Assembly (NCBI GenBank): GCA_018222585.1
Contig: JAAFAB010000003.1
Span: 185,781-249,780 of the forward strand
DNA length: 64,000 nt
Source of the DNA: Paracoccaceae bacterium
GTDB taxonomy: Bacteria; Pseudomonadota; Alphaproteobacteria; Rhodobacterales; Rhodobacteraceae
Direction of reading: 5' to 3'
Position 1 is the first letter of the stretch. Each line of letters opens with the position of its first letter. Made by a program: the position numbers and the translations under genes. Below the pieces are notes generated by a model. That model made no database searches, had not been told where the DNA came from, and worked only from the letters and a program-made list of their open reading frames with translations. This document shows positions 37,231-46,784 of the stretch, piece after piece.

Positions 37231-38403
37231 CTAATAAGACCTTTGTCGTACCGCACTTGAAATTTCCGCGATCAGGGCCTTTTGCGCGGCGGTCGGAATC
37301 CAGCCCAGCCGCGAGGTCAGGCCGATGGTCCGGCTGCAATCCTGGGGCTGCATCGGCAGCGGACAAAGCAACCCAAGGTCGATTTCCGAGGCCACTTGCA
37401 ACCCCGAGATAATGCCGATGTGATCCGACTCTCTCAGAAGTTGTCGCATCAGCACCAGCGAGCCGGTCTCGACGACGCTTTCGGGCGTGGCCCGACCGGC
37501 AAAGAGCTGGTCGAAGATCTGCCGGGTCGGGGTCGCACGGCGGGCCACCACCCAGGGCAGCGCCACCAGGTCGTCGAGCGTCAGGTCGCCCCGATCCAGC
37601 ATCGGGTGATCCGGTCCGACGACGAGAATCACCTCGTCCTCGAAAAGCGCCTCCTGGACCACGTCGCCGATCGGCAGGGGGTCGCGCAGGGCCCCGACCA
37701 GAAAGTCGATATCGCCGCGCCGCAGCCCGGCCAGCAGGTGATCGTAGCGCCCTTCGGCGACCCGGATGGCGATGCGCGGCCGGGTCTTTCGAAATGCGAT
37801 GATCGCCCGCGCCAGGATCGAGCTGCGCGACAGCGGCAGGGCCCCGATGACGATCTCGCCGGCCTCGCGCCCTTCCAATTCAGCCAGTTCCATCACCGCC
37901 TGGTCCAGTTCGGCGAAGGCCAGCCGCGCCGCATCGGCCAGGGCGCGGGCGGCGCGGCTGCTGCGCAGACCCATGGCGCTGCGCTCGAACAGGGGCCGCC
38001 GCGCCTCGGATTCCAGCGCCGCCACGGCGCGGTGCACCGTCGGCTGCGCCAGCCCCAGATGACGCGCCGCCAGGGTGAAATTCTCGCGCTCCCTCAGGGC
38101 GATCAGCGCCTCCAGCTGGGCCCGTGTCGCGGTCTGGCTCAGACGTGGAGAAATCGGCGCCGCGGCCTCGTCGATCCGCTCCAGCGCGCGGGTCACGCGG
38201 ACCGCCAGCTGCTCGCCCGCCGGGGTGGCGAACAGGCCCTGGGCCTGGTGGTGAAACAGCGGCTGGCCCAGCCCCCTCTCAAGCTTGGCGATGGCCTGGG
38301 TGACCGCCGGTTGCGACAGGTTGCACTCTCCCGCCGCGCGTGAAACCGAACTGTGCCGGGTGACCGCCAGAAAGACCCTGAGGTGCCGCAGGTTCCACTT
38401 CAT
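37231..38403 (-). CDS. LysR family regulator (GalR/PcaQ-like)
   Basis: LysR HTH LRHLRVFLAVTRHSSVSRAAGECNLSQPAVTQAIAKLERGLGQPLFHHQ, divergent from galB. Confidence 0.9.
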   Translation of the reverse strand: MKWNLRHLRVFLAVTRHSSVSRAAGECNLSQPAVTQAIAKLERGLGQPLFHHQAQGLFATPAGEQLAVRVTRALERIDEAAAPISPRLSQTATRAQLEALIALRERENFTLAARHLGLAQPTVHRAVAALESEARRPLFERSAMGLRSSRAARALADAARLAFAELDQAVMELAELEGREAGEIVIGALPLSRSSILARAIIAFRKTRPRIAIRVAEGRYDHLLAGLRRGDIDFLVGALRDPLPIGDVVQEALFEDEVILVVGPDHPMLDRGDLTLDDLVALPWVVARRATPTRQIFDQLFAGRATPESVVETGSLVLMRQLLRESDHIGIISGLQVASEIDLGLLCPLPMQPQDCSRTIGLTSRLGWIPTAAQKALIAEISSAVRQRSY

Positions 38404-38622
38404 CGCCCACCTCCGTCACCGCCGCGCCCGGGCCTTGCGAAGGCCATGGAGTGCAAGCGGAAAATAGATGCATCCTCATTTGACCAAACGCGAGAGGACC
38501 GGACTTACTATAGCAGGAACTTATGACCTGTCACGGCCTTCAAATTTGGCTTTTGCAACAGTTTGAGGGAAGGTGCGTGCAAAGACCCACTCGCCCGATA
38601 CGGGCATCCGGAGGAGAAACCC

Positions 38623-39354
38623 ATGTCCGACAAACCCACCGTCCTGGTGATTTCCGCCCATGCCGCCGATTTCGTCTGGCGCTGCGGCGGTGCCATCGCG
38701 CTTCATGCAGAGAAGGGCTATGAGGTGACCGTGGCCTGCCTGTCCTTCGGTGAGCGCGGCGAAAGCGCCCGCCTGTGGAAGGAGGGCAAGAGCCTGGACG
38801 AGGTGAAGGCGATCCGGCGGGGCGAGGCCGAGGCCGCCGCCGAGGCGCTTGGCGCCGCGCACCTGGAATGCTTCGACCTGGGCGATTACCCGCTGCACAT
38901 GGAGAAGGAGGACAAGTTCGCCCTCGTCGACCTGATCCGCAAGGTGCAGCCGAAGTTCATGCTGAGCCACAGCCAGTACGACCCCTACAACACCGACCAC
39001 ATGTACATGACCCAGATCGCCCTGGAATGCCGGATGATCGCCCAGGCTTGGGGCCACAACCCGGGTGAAAAGGTGCTGGGCGCGCCGCAGCTCTATCTCT
39101 TCGAGCCGCATCAGACCGAACAGATGGGCTGGAAGCCCGATACCTTCCTCGACATCACCCCGGTCTGGGACAAGAAGCGCGCCGCCATGGAATGCATGAA
39201 CGGCCAGGTGCACCTCTGGGATTACTACACCCGCGTCGCGCAGCAGCGCGCCAACCACTTCAAGCGCAACTCGGGCGGCATGTCCGGCGGGCGTGACTGC
39301 AAGTACGCGGAAGGCTTCCAGTCGATCTTCCCGCGTACCGTCGACGAGCTTTGA
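38623..39354 (+). CDS. galB: 4-oxalomesaconate hydratase, GalB-like (PIG-L family)
   Basis: PIG-L fold: VLVISAHAADFVWRCGGAIALHAEKGYEVTVACLSFGERGES; adjacent to galC and galD homologues. Confidence 0.85.
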   Translation: MSDKPTVLVISAHAADFVWRCGGAIALHAEKGYEVTVACLSFGERGESARLWKEGKSLDEVKAIRRGEAEAAAEALGAAHLECFDLGDYPLHMEKEDKFALVDLIRKVQPKFMLSHSQYDPYNTDHMYMTQIALECRMIAQAWGHNPGEKVLGAPQLYLFEPHQTEQMGWKPDTFLDITPVWDKKRAAMECMNGQVHLWDYYTRVAQQRANHFKRNSGGMSGGRDCKYAEGFQSIFPRTVDEL

Positions 39355-39368
39355 GGGAGGAGGACCCG

Positions 39369-40346
39369 ATGGCACAGATACCCACCATGCCGCAGCCCGA
39401 CCTGGCCCACCTGGGCCATGTCGAGGTACTGACCGACAAGTTCGACGAGAGCCTCGACTTCTTCACCCGGGTCTTCGGCCTGAAGATCTCGGCCCGGGAG
39501 GGCGACAGCGCCTACCTGCGTGCCTGGGAAGACTACGAGTTCTGCTCTCTGAAGCTGACGAAATCCGATCAGACGGGTATCGGCCATATCGGCTACCGCG
39601 TTGCCTCGCCCGAGGCGCTGGAGCGGCGGGTGGCGGCCATCGAGGCCAGCGACTACGTCACGCACGGCTGGGTCGAGGGCGACCTCTCGCACGGTCGCGC
39701 CTACCGCTTCGAGGACCCTTTCGGCCATGTCTTCGAGCTGTACTGGGACACGGTGAAATACCAGGCCCCGCCCGAGGATGCCTCAGCGCTGAAGAACCTC
39801 GCGTCGCGCTACCACCACACCGGCATCAGCCCGCGCCGCATCGACCACGTGAACCTACTGGGCGAGGACGTGCGGGCCTTCAAGGACTGGGTGGATACCT
39901 GCCTCGGCTCCCGCGTGACCGAGTATATCCAGCTGGACAACGGGCGCATGGGGGGCTGCTGGTTCTCCTGCAACAACAAGACCTATGACCTCGTCTGCTC
40001 GGAGGAGCGGGGCGGCGGCAATGGCCGTCTGCACCACGTCACCTTCGCCACCGACACCCGCGAGGACATCCTGCGCGCCGCCGATATCTACCTGGAGAAC
40101 GGCGTCCATATCGAGACCGGGCCGCACAAGCATGCAATCCAGGGCAGCTTCTTCCTCTACGCCTGGGAGCCCGCCGGCAACCGCGTCGAGCTGGCCAATG
40201 CCGGCGCGCGGCTGATCCTCGATCCCTCCTGGGAGCCGGTCGTCTGGACCGAGGCCGACCGCAAGAAGGGCCAGGCCTGGGGCCTGAAGACCATCGAGAC
40301 CTTCCACACCCACGGCACGCCGCCGGTCGAAAAGAAAGAGGGCTGA
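39369..40346 (+). CDS. VOC family type I extradiol dioxygenase
   Basis: Two VOC modules: LGHVEVLTDKFDESLDFFTRVFGLKIS..., RIDHVNLLGEDVRAFKDWVDTCLGSRV..., RLHHVTFATDTRE, FFLYAWEPAGNRVELANAGARL. Confidence 0.87.
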   Translation: MAQIPTMPQPDLAHLGHVEVLTDKFDESLDFFTRVFGLKISAREGDSAYLRAWEDYEFCSLKLTKSDQTGIGHIGYRVASPEALERRVAAIEASDYVTHGWVEGDLSHGRAYRFEDPFGHVFELYWDTVKYQAPPEDASALKNLASRYHHTGISPRRIDHVNLLGEDVRAFKDWVDTCLGSRVTEYIQLDNGRMGGCWFSCNNKTYDLVCSEERGGGNGRLHHVTFATDTREDILRAADIYLENGVHIETGPHKHAIQGSFFLYAWEPAGNRVELANAGARLILDPSWEPVVWTEADRKKGQAWGLKTIETFHTHGTPPVEKKEG

Positions 40347-40349
40347 GAC

Positions 40350-41024
40350 ATGGGCAATGTCGTCGTTCAGAGCATCCAACGCGCCGATCCAGCCGTGATC
40401 GACGAACTGGCCGCCGCAGGCGTGGCCACCGTGCACGAGGCCGCCGGGCGCACCGGCTGCCTTGCCGCCTACATGCGCCCGATCCAGCAGGGGGTGAAGA
40501 TCGCGGGCTCGGCCGTGACGATCAGCGCCGCGCCCGGCGACAACTGGATGATCCACGTGGCGATCGAGCAGTTGCAGGCCGGGGATGTAATGGTGCTGGC
40601 CCCTACCTCGCCCTGCGACAACGGCTATTTCGGCGACCTGCTGGCGACCTCGGCCCAGGCGCGGGGCTGTCGGGGGCTGGTGATCGATGCGGGCGTGCGC
40701 GACACCGCCGACCTGCGGGAGATGAATTTCCCCGTCTGGTCGAAGGCCGTTTCGGCCCAGGGCACGGTGAAGGAGACGCTGGGGTCGGTGAACGTGGACA
40801 TCGTCTGCGCCGGCCAGGCGATCCGCGCCGGGGATATCGTGGTGGCCGATGATGACGGTGTCTGCGTGGTGCGCCGCGAAGAGGCCGAAACCGTGCTGGA
40901 GGCCGTCCGCAAGCGGCTGGCCGCGGAAGAGGCCAAGCGGCTGCGCCTGGCCGCCGGTGAGCTGGGGCTGGACATCTATGACATGCGGCCCCGGCTTGAG
41001 GCCAAGGGTCTGAAGTATATTTGA
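40350..41024 (+). CDS. galC: 4-carboxy-4-hydroxy-2-oxoadipate aldolase (RraA-like; GalC/LigK)
   Basis: [78 protein letters not shown]. Confidence 0.88.
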   Translation: MGNVVVQSIQRADPAVIDELAAAGVATVHEAAGRTGCLAAYMRPIQQGVKIAGSAVTISAAPGDNWMIHVAIEQLQAGDVMVLAPTSPCDNGYFGDLLATSAQARGCRGLVIDAGVRDTADLREMNFPVWSKAVSAQGTVKETLGSVNVDIVCAGQAIRAGDIVVADDDGVCVVRREEAETVLEAVRKRLAAEEAKRLRLAAGELGLDIYDMRPRLEAKGLKYI

Positions 41025-41149
41025 CCGGGGATCGCCTTCCTGCCGGAAGGCGACACGTAGAGCAGGGAGGGGGCGCTGCCCCCTCTTGAGCCCGTGCCGG
41101 GCTCAATTCACCCCCGGAGTATTTTCAGCCTGGTGATGGGAGTTTTGCG

Positions 41150-42211
41150 ATGAGCTATGAGGCCGATGGTATTCCCTGCCTGTGGATGCGGGGCGGGACT
41201 TCGAAGGGGGCCTATTTCCTGGCCTCGGATCTGCCTGCCGATGTGGCGGAGCGGGATGCGCTGCTGCTGCGGGTCATGGGCTCGCCTGACGCCCGGCAGA
41301 TCGACGGCATCGGCGGGGCGGATCCGCTGTGCTCGAAGGTGGCGGTGCTGTCGCAGTCTTCGCGCGCGGATGCGGATGTGGATTACCTCTTCCTGCAAGT
41401 CTTCGTGGATCAGCCCATCGTTACCGATGCCCAGGGCTGCGGCAATATCCTGGCGGGTGTCGGCCCGGCGGCGATCGAGCGCGGGCTGGTATCGGCGGCT
41501 GACGAGGAAACTCGGGTGCGCATCCACATGCGGAACACCGGCGAGGTCGCCGTGGCGAAGATCCGGACCCCCGGCGGGCGCGTCAGCTACCGGGGCGAGA
41601 CCTCGATCGACGGCGTGCCCGGCACCCATGCGCCGATCCCGCTGATGTTCACCGGCATTGCCGGATCGATGACCGGTGGTGGCGCGATGCTTCCGACCGG
41701 GCGCGGGGTCGATGTGATCGACGGAGTGGATTGCACCCTGATCGACAACGGGATGCCCTGCGTGATCATGGCGGCCACGGAGTTCGGCCTGACCGGACAG
41801 GAAAGCCGCGAAGCGCTGGAGGAGAATGCCGAGCTGAAGGCGCGGATCGAGACCATCCGCCTGCAGGCCGGGCCGCTGATGAACCTTGGTGACGTGAGTG
41901 AAAAGTCGGTGCCGAAGATGACGCTCGTCTCTGCCCCTGTCGCCGGGGGTGTGCTGAACACCCGCAGCTTCATCCCGCATCGCTGTCACGCCTCGATCGG
42001 GGTCTTTGCCGCCGTCACCGTGGCTTCGGCCTGTCTCGTCGAGGGATCTCCGGCTGCAAAGCTGGCGGTGCTGCCCGGGGATGGGCGCTTCAGCATCGAG
42101 CATCCGACCGGCGCTGCCGAGGTGGTGATCGAGACGGAGGCCGGCGAGATCACCGGGGCGGGGACCATCCGCACCGCGCGCAAGCTTTTCGACGGAAGGG
42201 TCTTTCCGTGA
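41150..42211 (+). CDS. galD: 4-oxalomesaconate tautomerase (GalD-like, PrpF family)
   Basis: GIPCLWMRGGTSKGAYFLASDLPAD, GNILAGVGPAAIERGLV, IDNGMPCVIMAA, PVAGGVLNTRSFIPHRCHASIGVF. Confidence 0.88.
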   Translation: MSYEADGIPCLWMRGGTSKGAYFLASDLPADVAERDALLLRVMGSPDARQIDGIGGADPLCSKVAVLSQSSRADADVDYLFLQVFVDQPIVTDAQGCGNILAGVGPAAIERGLVSAADEETRVRIHMRNTGEVAVAKIRTPGGRVSYRGETSIDGVPGTHAPIPLMFTGIAGSMTGGGAMLPTGRGVDVIDGVDCTLIDNGMPCVIMAATEFGLTGQESREALEENAELKARIETIRLQAGPLMNLGDVSEKSVPKMTLVSAPVAGGVLNTRSFIPHRCHASIGVFAAVTVASACLVEGSPAAKLAVLPGDGRFSIEHPTGAAEVVIETEAGEITGAGTIRTARKLFDGRVFP

Positions 42212-42246
42212 ATTGCACCCCCCCTGGCGCAGGCGCATAAGGCGGC

Positions 42247-43002
42247 ATGGATGCCTTTGTCGATTTCGCCCTGAACGGGCTTGCCCCCGGTGCCGCCGCC
42301 CTTCTGCTGGGGATGAGCCTGCTGGGCAGTTTCATCACCGCCAGCCTCGGCCTGGGTGGCGGCGTGCTGCTGCTGGCCGTCATGGCCAGCTTCATGCCCG
42401 CCGCGGCGCTGATCCCGGTGCACGGGGTGATCCAGTTGGGGTCGAACTTCTTCCGCGCCGCGGTGCTGCTTGGCCGGGTGCACTGGAAACCCGTGGGCGC
42501 CTTCCTGCTGGGCAGCCTGATCGGCGTCGCCATCGGCGGATCAGTGGCGATCCAGCTGCCGCCGGCGCTGGTGCGCATCGCGGTCGGGGCCTTCGTGCTG
42601 TGGTCGGTGTTCCGCAAGCCGCCCGCCTGGCTGGCCCGCGCCGCGCTGCCGACCGGGCTGGTGTCCTCGATCCTGACCATGTTCTTCGGCGCCACCGGGC
42701 CCTTCGTCGCCAGCTACACCAAGTCGCTGACCCTGCCCCGGCAGGAGCATGTCGCCACCAACGCCGTGCTGATGACCGTGCAGCACCTGCTGAAGTCTCT
42801 CACCTTCGCCGCCCTCGGCTTCGCCTTCGGTCCCTGGGCGCTGTTCATCGCGGCGATGATCGCCATGGGGTTCCTGGGCACGCTGATCGGCAAGCAGGTG
42901 CTGGTCCGCTTCAGCGACCGGGGTTTCAAGCGGGCGCTGGACATCCTGCTGGTGCTGATCGCACTGCGGCTGATCGTGACCGGACTGCTGGCCCTGCTCT
43001 AG
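42247..43002 (+). CDS. TauE/SafE family sulfite exporter-like membrane protein
   Basis: Polytopic; VLLLAVMASFMPAAALIPVHGVIQLGSNFFRAAVLL..., FFGATGPFVASYTKSL. Confidence 0.85.
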   Translation: MDAFVDFALNGLAPGAAALLLGMSLLGSFITASLGLGGGVLLLAVMASFMPAAALIPVHGVIQLGSNFFRAAVLLGRVHWKPVGAFLLGSLIGVAIGGSVAIQLPPALVRIAVGAFVLWSVFRKPPAWLARAALPTGLVSSILTMFFGATGPFVASYTKSLTLPRQEHVATNAVLMTVQHLLKSLTFAALGFAFGPWALFIAAMIAMGFLGTLIGKQVLVRFSDRGFKRALDILLVLIALRLIVTGLLALL

Positions 43003-44000
43003 CGGCCGAGCGCGTCGATGTCCGCCAGCAGGCTGAGATCCACCTCGATCCCCGTCTCGGCGAGGTCGCGGCGGATCTGCTGGCGGCGGCGGCCCGGCAG
43101 GCGGGCCCCCTCCATCCCCTCGATCTGCGCCGCGAGGGTGGCGAACCGCGCCGTCGCGCCCGGCGCCATGGCACTGGCATCGATCGCCAGGATTGTCTGG
43201 CCGGTGTTCATAGGCTCGCCCTCGAGGTCAAAGAAGCTCTTGGCTTCATAGGCGAAATTCGCCCCGGTCAGCCCGGCGCAGAGCATTTCGACCATGATCG
43301 CCAGCGCCGTGCCCTTGGCTTCCCCCATCGGGACCATGGTGCCCTTCATCGCCGCATGGGCATCGGTCGTCGGGTTGCCCTCGGCATCCAGCGCCCAGCC
43401 CTCGGGGATATCCTCTCCGCGCTGCACGGCGGCCATGATCTTGCCCTTGGCCACTTTCGACAGAGAGATATCCACCACCACGGGCTCGGCGTCGTCGAGC
43501 GGCGCGGCGAAGGCGATCGGATCGGTGCCGAAGATCGGCGTCCGGGCGCCCCAGGGCGCCATGGCAGCGGGAGCATTGGCCATGAAGATGCCGATGCAGC
43601 CCTGCCGGGCCAGCGCCTCGACCGGCAGCCCGGCCACGCCGCAGTGGTGCGAGTGGCCGATGCCGGCCAGGGCGATGCCGTTGTCGCGCGCCATCTGCGG
43701 CAGCTCGGCCAGGGCAAGATCCAGCGCCGGGTAGGCGAAGCCGTTCCGCGCATCCACCAGCAGGGTGCCGGGGCGGGTGCGCCGGGCACGCGGCACCGCA
43801 TGGCCGTCCACCCGCCCCGAGAGGACATGCCCCGCATAGGTCGGCACCCGACGCAGCCCGTGCCCGTACTGGCCGGTCAGTTCAGCCCCGACGAGGGCCT
43901 CGGCCACCGAGGCGGCATTGTGCGGATCGGTGCCGCAACGGATCAGCGTGTCGATGACGAGGGCACGCGCCTCGGCGACGGAAAGGGTTCTGCTCTGCAT
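42999..44000 (-). CDS. Malate/L-lactate dehydrogenase (LDH2) family oxidoreductase
   Basis: QYGHGLRRVPTYAGHVLSGRV, LARQGCIGIFMANAPAAMAPWG, FGTDPIAFAAPLDDAEPVVVDISLSKVAKGKI. Confidence 0.9.
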   Translation of the reverse strand: MQSRTLSVAEARALVIDTLIRCGTDPHNAASVAEALVGAELTGQYGHGLRRVPTYAGHVLSGRVDGHAVPRARRTRPGTLLVDARNGFAYPALDLALAELPQMARDNGIALAGIGHSHHCGVAGLPVEALARQGCIGIFMANAPAAMAPWGARTPIFGTDPIAFAAPLDDAEPVVVDISLSKVAKGKIMAAVQRGEDIPEGWALDAEGNPTTDAHAAMKGTMVPMGEAKGTALAIMVEMLCAGLTGANFAYEAKSFFDLEGEPMNTGQTILAIDASAMAPGATARFATLAAQIEGMEGARLPGRRRQQIRRDLAETGIEVDLSLLADIDALGR

Positions 44001-44209
44001 GGTCTGTCCGGAGGATCTGGGTTCGCCGCAAAGGGACAGAGAGGCGGGGGAAGGTCAAGCCGGCTATGCGCCTCGGCAGACCAGCGGCGCGGCATCTGTG
44101 CCCTCTCGCCCGCTTCATGCGCGCCACGCATGAAGCCATGAGAGGAACTCGTTTCAACTCGGGGCCACGGCCCGGTAGGAAGGGTCGGAAGATGAGACAG
44201 GGGAATGAC

Positions 44210-45361
44210 ATGGCAGAGGCTCCGCTGAAGGGTCTGAAGGTGGTGGAACTGGCGCGGATCCTGGCTGGGCCGTGGATCGGGCAGAGCCTGGCCGACCTCG
44301 GCGCAGAGGTGATCAAGGTGGAAAGCCCCGAGGGCGACGACACCCGACGCTGGGGCCCTCCCTTCATCACCCGCCCCGACGGGCAGGGCGGAGAGGAAGA
44401 GGTCGCCGCCTATTTCCACGCCGCCAACCGGGGCAAGACCTCTGTCACCTGCGATTTCTCGGATGCCGGGGACCTGGCGAAGCTGAAGGCGCTGATCGGC
44501 GAGGCCGACGTGCTGCTGGAGAACTTCAAGGTCGGCGGGCTGAAGAAGTTCGGGCTGGACTACGACAGCCTGAAGGAGGCCAACCCGCGGCTGATCTATG
44601 CCTCTGTCACCGGCTTCGGCCAGGACGGGCCGCGCGCCAGCCAGCCGGGGTATGACTTCCTGATCCAGGGCATGTGCGGCATCATGGACCTGACCGGCGA
44701 TCCGGCGGGCGAACCGCAGAAGATCGGCGTCGCCTGGATCGACATCTTCACCGGGCTCTACGGCGTCATCGGCGTGCAGGCGGCGCTGGCGGAGCGCGAA
44801 CGCTCCGGCCTCGGTCAGCAGGTGGACCTGAGCCTTCTGGACAGCGGCGTCGGCGTGCTGGCCAACCAGGCGATGAACCAGCTTCTCGGCGGCACCAACC
44901 CGACGCGTCTTGGCAATGCGCACCCTTCGATCGTGCCCTACCAGGTCTTTCCCGCCTCGGACGGGCATTTCATCGTCGCCTGCGGCAATGACCGGCAGTT
45001 CCGGGCGCTCTGCGGCATCCTCGACCTGCCGCTGGCCGATGACCCTGACTTCGCCACCAACCCCGCAAGGGTGCTGAACCGCGAGAGGCTGGCGGCGCTG
45101 ATCTCGGGCAGGACCTGCGCCCGCCCCAAGGCCGAGCTGATCGCCGCCATGGAAGCCGGCGGCGTGCCCGGCGGCCCGATCAACACCGTCGCCGAGGCGC
45201 TTTCCGATCCGCAGATCACCGCGCGCGGGATGCAGATCGCGCCCGAGGGAATCGCCGGGCTGCGCAGCCCGCTGAAGTTCTCTCGCTCGCCTCTGGTGAC
45301 CGAAAGGGCGGCGCCTGCGCTTGGCATCGGCGACTGGAACTTCGCCTCTGACGCGGACTGA
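44210..45361 (+). CDS. CaiB/BaiF family III CoA-transferase
   Basis: LKGLKVVELARILAGPWIGQSLADLGAEVIKVESPEGDDTR...YDFLIQGMCGIMDLTGDP...GGVPGGPINTVAE. Confidence 0.92.
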   Translation: MAEAPLKGLKVVELARILAGPWIGQSLADLGAEVIKVESPEGDDTRRWGPPFITRPDGQGGEEEVAAYFHAANRGKTSVTCDFSDAGDLAKLKALIGEADVLLENFKVGGLKKFGLDYDSLKEANPRLIYASVTGFGQDGPRASQPGYDFLIQGMCGIMDLTGDPAGEPQKIGVAWIDIFTGLYGVIGVQAALAERERSGLGQQVDLSLLDSGVGVLANQAMNQLLGGTNPTRLGNAHPSIVPYQVFPASDGHFIVACGNDRQFRALCGILDLPLADDPDFATNPARVLNRERLAALISGRTCARPKAELIAAMEAGGVPGGPINTVAEALSDPQITARGMQIAPEGIAGLRSPLKFSRSPLVTERAAPALGIGDWNFASDAD

Positions 45362-45392
45362 GTTGCATACATTTATGTGATGCACCCCGGAA

Positions 45393-45410
45393 GGCGGGAT
45401 ATCTCCCACC
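45393..45410. repeat. GGTGGRAT-type short palindrome, copy 4
   Basis: GGCGGGATATCTCCCACC followed by CTACGC. Confidence 0.5.
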
Positions 45411-45548
45411 CTACGCCCCTCGGGACAGTCCGCGCCACGCCCGACCGTCTGAACTGGATATATCCCACCTTCTCAGGCACATTTCCTTTCTGAGAATACC
45501 CCCCTGTCGAGGGGTGTCAGAAATCGCGTGACCTCTGCGCGCGACTCC

Positions 45549-45558
45549 GTGTATACAT
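45549..45558. promoter_or_regulatory. TGTATACA operator 6 (upstream of folD-purU)
   Basis: GTGTATACAT, 276 bp upstream of the folD ATG. Confidence 0.55.
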
Positions 45559-45833
45559 TCTGACGGAGGAGAGAGGGCATCCCGGTGCCCGGCAGGAGGA
45601 GCCATGCAGGGACGGCAGAGAGGTCGCACGCGGGCGGCACCATCGCGTGCCCCCGGGTCCGCGTTCGGCGCCACGCGTTCCCGAAAGGAAACTTCCGGGC
45701 ACATTTCGCCGCCTTTTCGCGTGGAAGTGTCGCGCAGGGCGCTGCGGATGGCTGTTTCTTCTTCAGAACTTCCGGTACGGCGAGGGCCATTCCGGGTCCC
45801 CCTGGGGGCGGACGAAAATAGGAGCCTGAACGG

Positions 45834-46736
45834 ATGAATGCGAAACTCATTGATGGCAAAGCCTTTGCTGCCGACGTCAGGGCACGGGTGGCCGAGCAGG
45901 TCGCGCGGCTGAAGGCCGATCATGGTCTGACCCCCGGGCTGGCGGTGGTGCTGGTCGGCGAGGATCCGGCCTCGCAGGTCTACGTCCGCAACAAGGGCAA
46001 GCAGACCGTCGAAGCGGGCATGAACTCCTACGAGCACAAGCTGGACGTCTCGACCCCTGAGGCCGAGTTGCTGGCCCTGGTCGAAAAGCTGAACGCCGAT
46101 CCGGCGGTGCATGGCATCCTGGTGCAGCTGCCCCTGCCCGACCATATCGACGAAGCCAAGGTGCTGGCCACCATCGACCCGGCCAAGGATGTTGACGGCT
46201 TCCACATCTCCAACGTCGGCCTGCTGGCGACGGGGCAGAAGGCGCTGGTGCCCTGCACGCCGCTCGGCTGCCTGATGATGCTGCGCGATCACCATGGCTC
46301 GCTCTCCGGGCTGAATGCCGTGGTCGTCGGGCGCTCCAACATCGTCGGCAAGCCGATGGCGCAGCTGCTGCTGCGCGACAGCTGCACGGTGACCATCGCC
46401 CATAGCCGCACCAAGGACCTGGCCGCGGTCTGCCGTGGCGCCGATATCCTGGTCGCCGCCGTCGGCCGCCCGCAGATGATCCCCGGCGACTGGGTCAAGC
46501 CCGGCGCGACGGTGATCGACGTGGGCATCAACCGCATTCCGGCGCCGGAGAAGGGCGAGGGAAAGACCCGCCTCGTCGGCGACGTGGAGTTCGACAGCGC
46601 CGCCGAGGTGGCCGGGGCGATCACCCCTGTGCCCGGTGGCGTCGGCCCGATGACCATCGCCTGCCTGCTGGCCAATACGCTGACCGCCTGCGCCCGTGCC
46701 GCCGGGCTGCCCGAACCCGAGGGCCTGACGGCCTGA
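45834..46736 (+). CDS. folD: Bifunctional methylenetetrahydrofolate dehydrogenase/cyclohydrolase
   Basis: [77 protein letters not shown]. Confidence 0.96.
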   Translation: MNAKLIDGKAFAADVRARVAEQVARLKADHGLTPGLAVVLVGEDPASQVYVRNKGKQTVEAGMNSYEHKLDVSTPEAELLALVEKLNADPAVHGILVQLPLPDHIDEAKVLATIDPAKDVDGFHISNVGLLATGQKALVPCTPLGCLMMLRDHHGSLSGLNAVVVGRSNIVGKPMAQLLLRDSCTVTIAHSRTKDLAAVCRGADILVAAVGRPQMIPGDWVKPGATVIDVGINRIPAPEKGEGKTRLVGDVEFDSAAEVAGAITPVPGGVGPMTIACLLANTLTACARAAGLPEPEGLTA

Positions 46737-46744
46737 GCCATAAA

Positions 46745-46763
46745 GGGCCCCGCAAAGGGGCCC
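46745..46763. other. Intercistronic hairpin between folD and purU
   Basis: GGGCCCC-GCAAA-GGGGCCC, 7-bp stem, no T tract. Confidence 0.4.
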
Positions 46764-46784
46764 GCTTCCAACAAGGATCAACCC

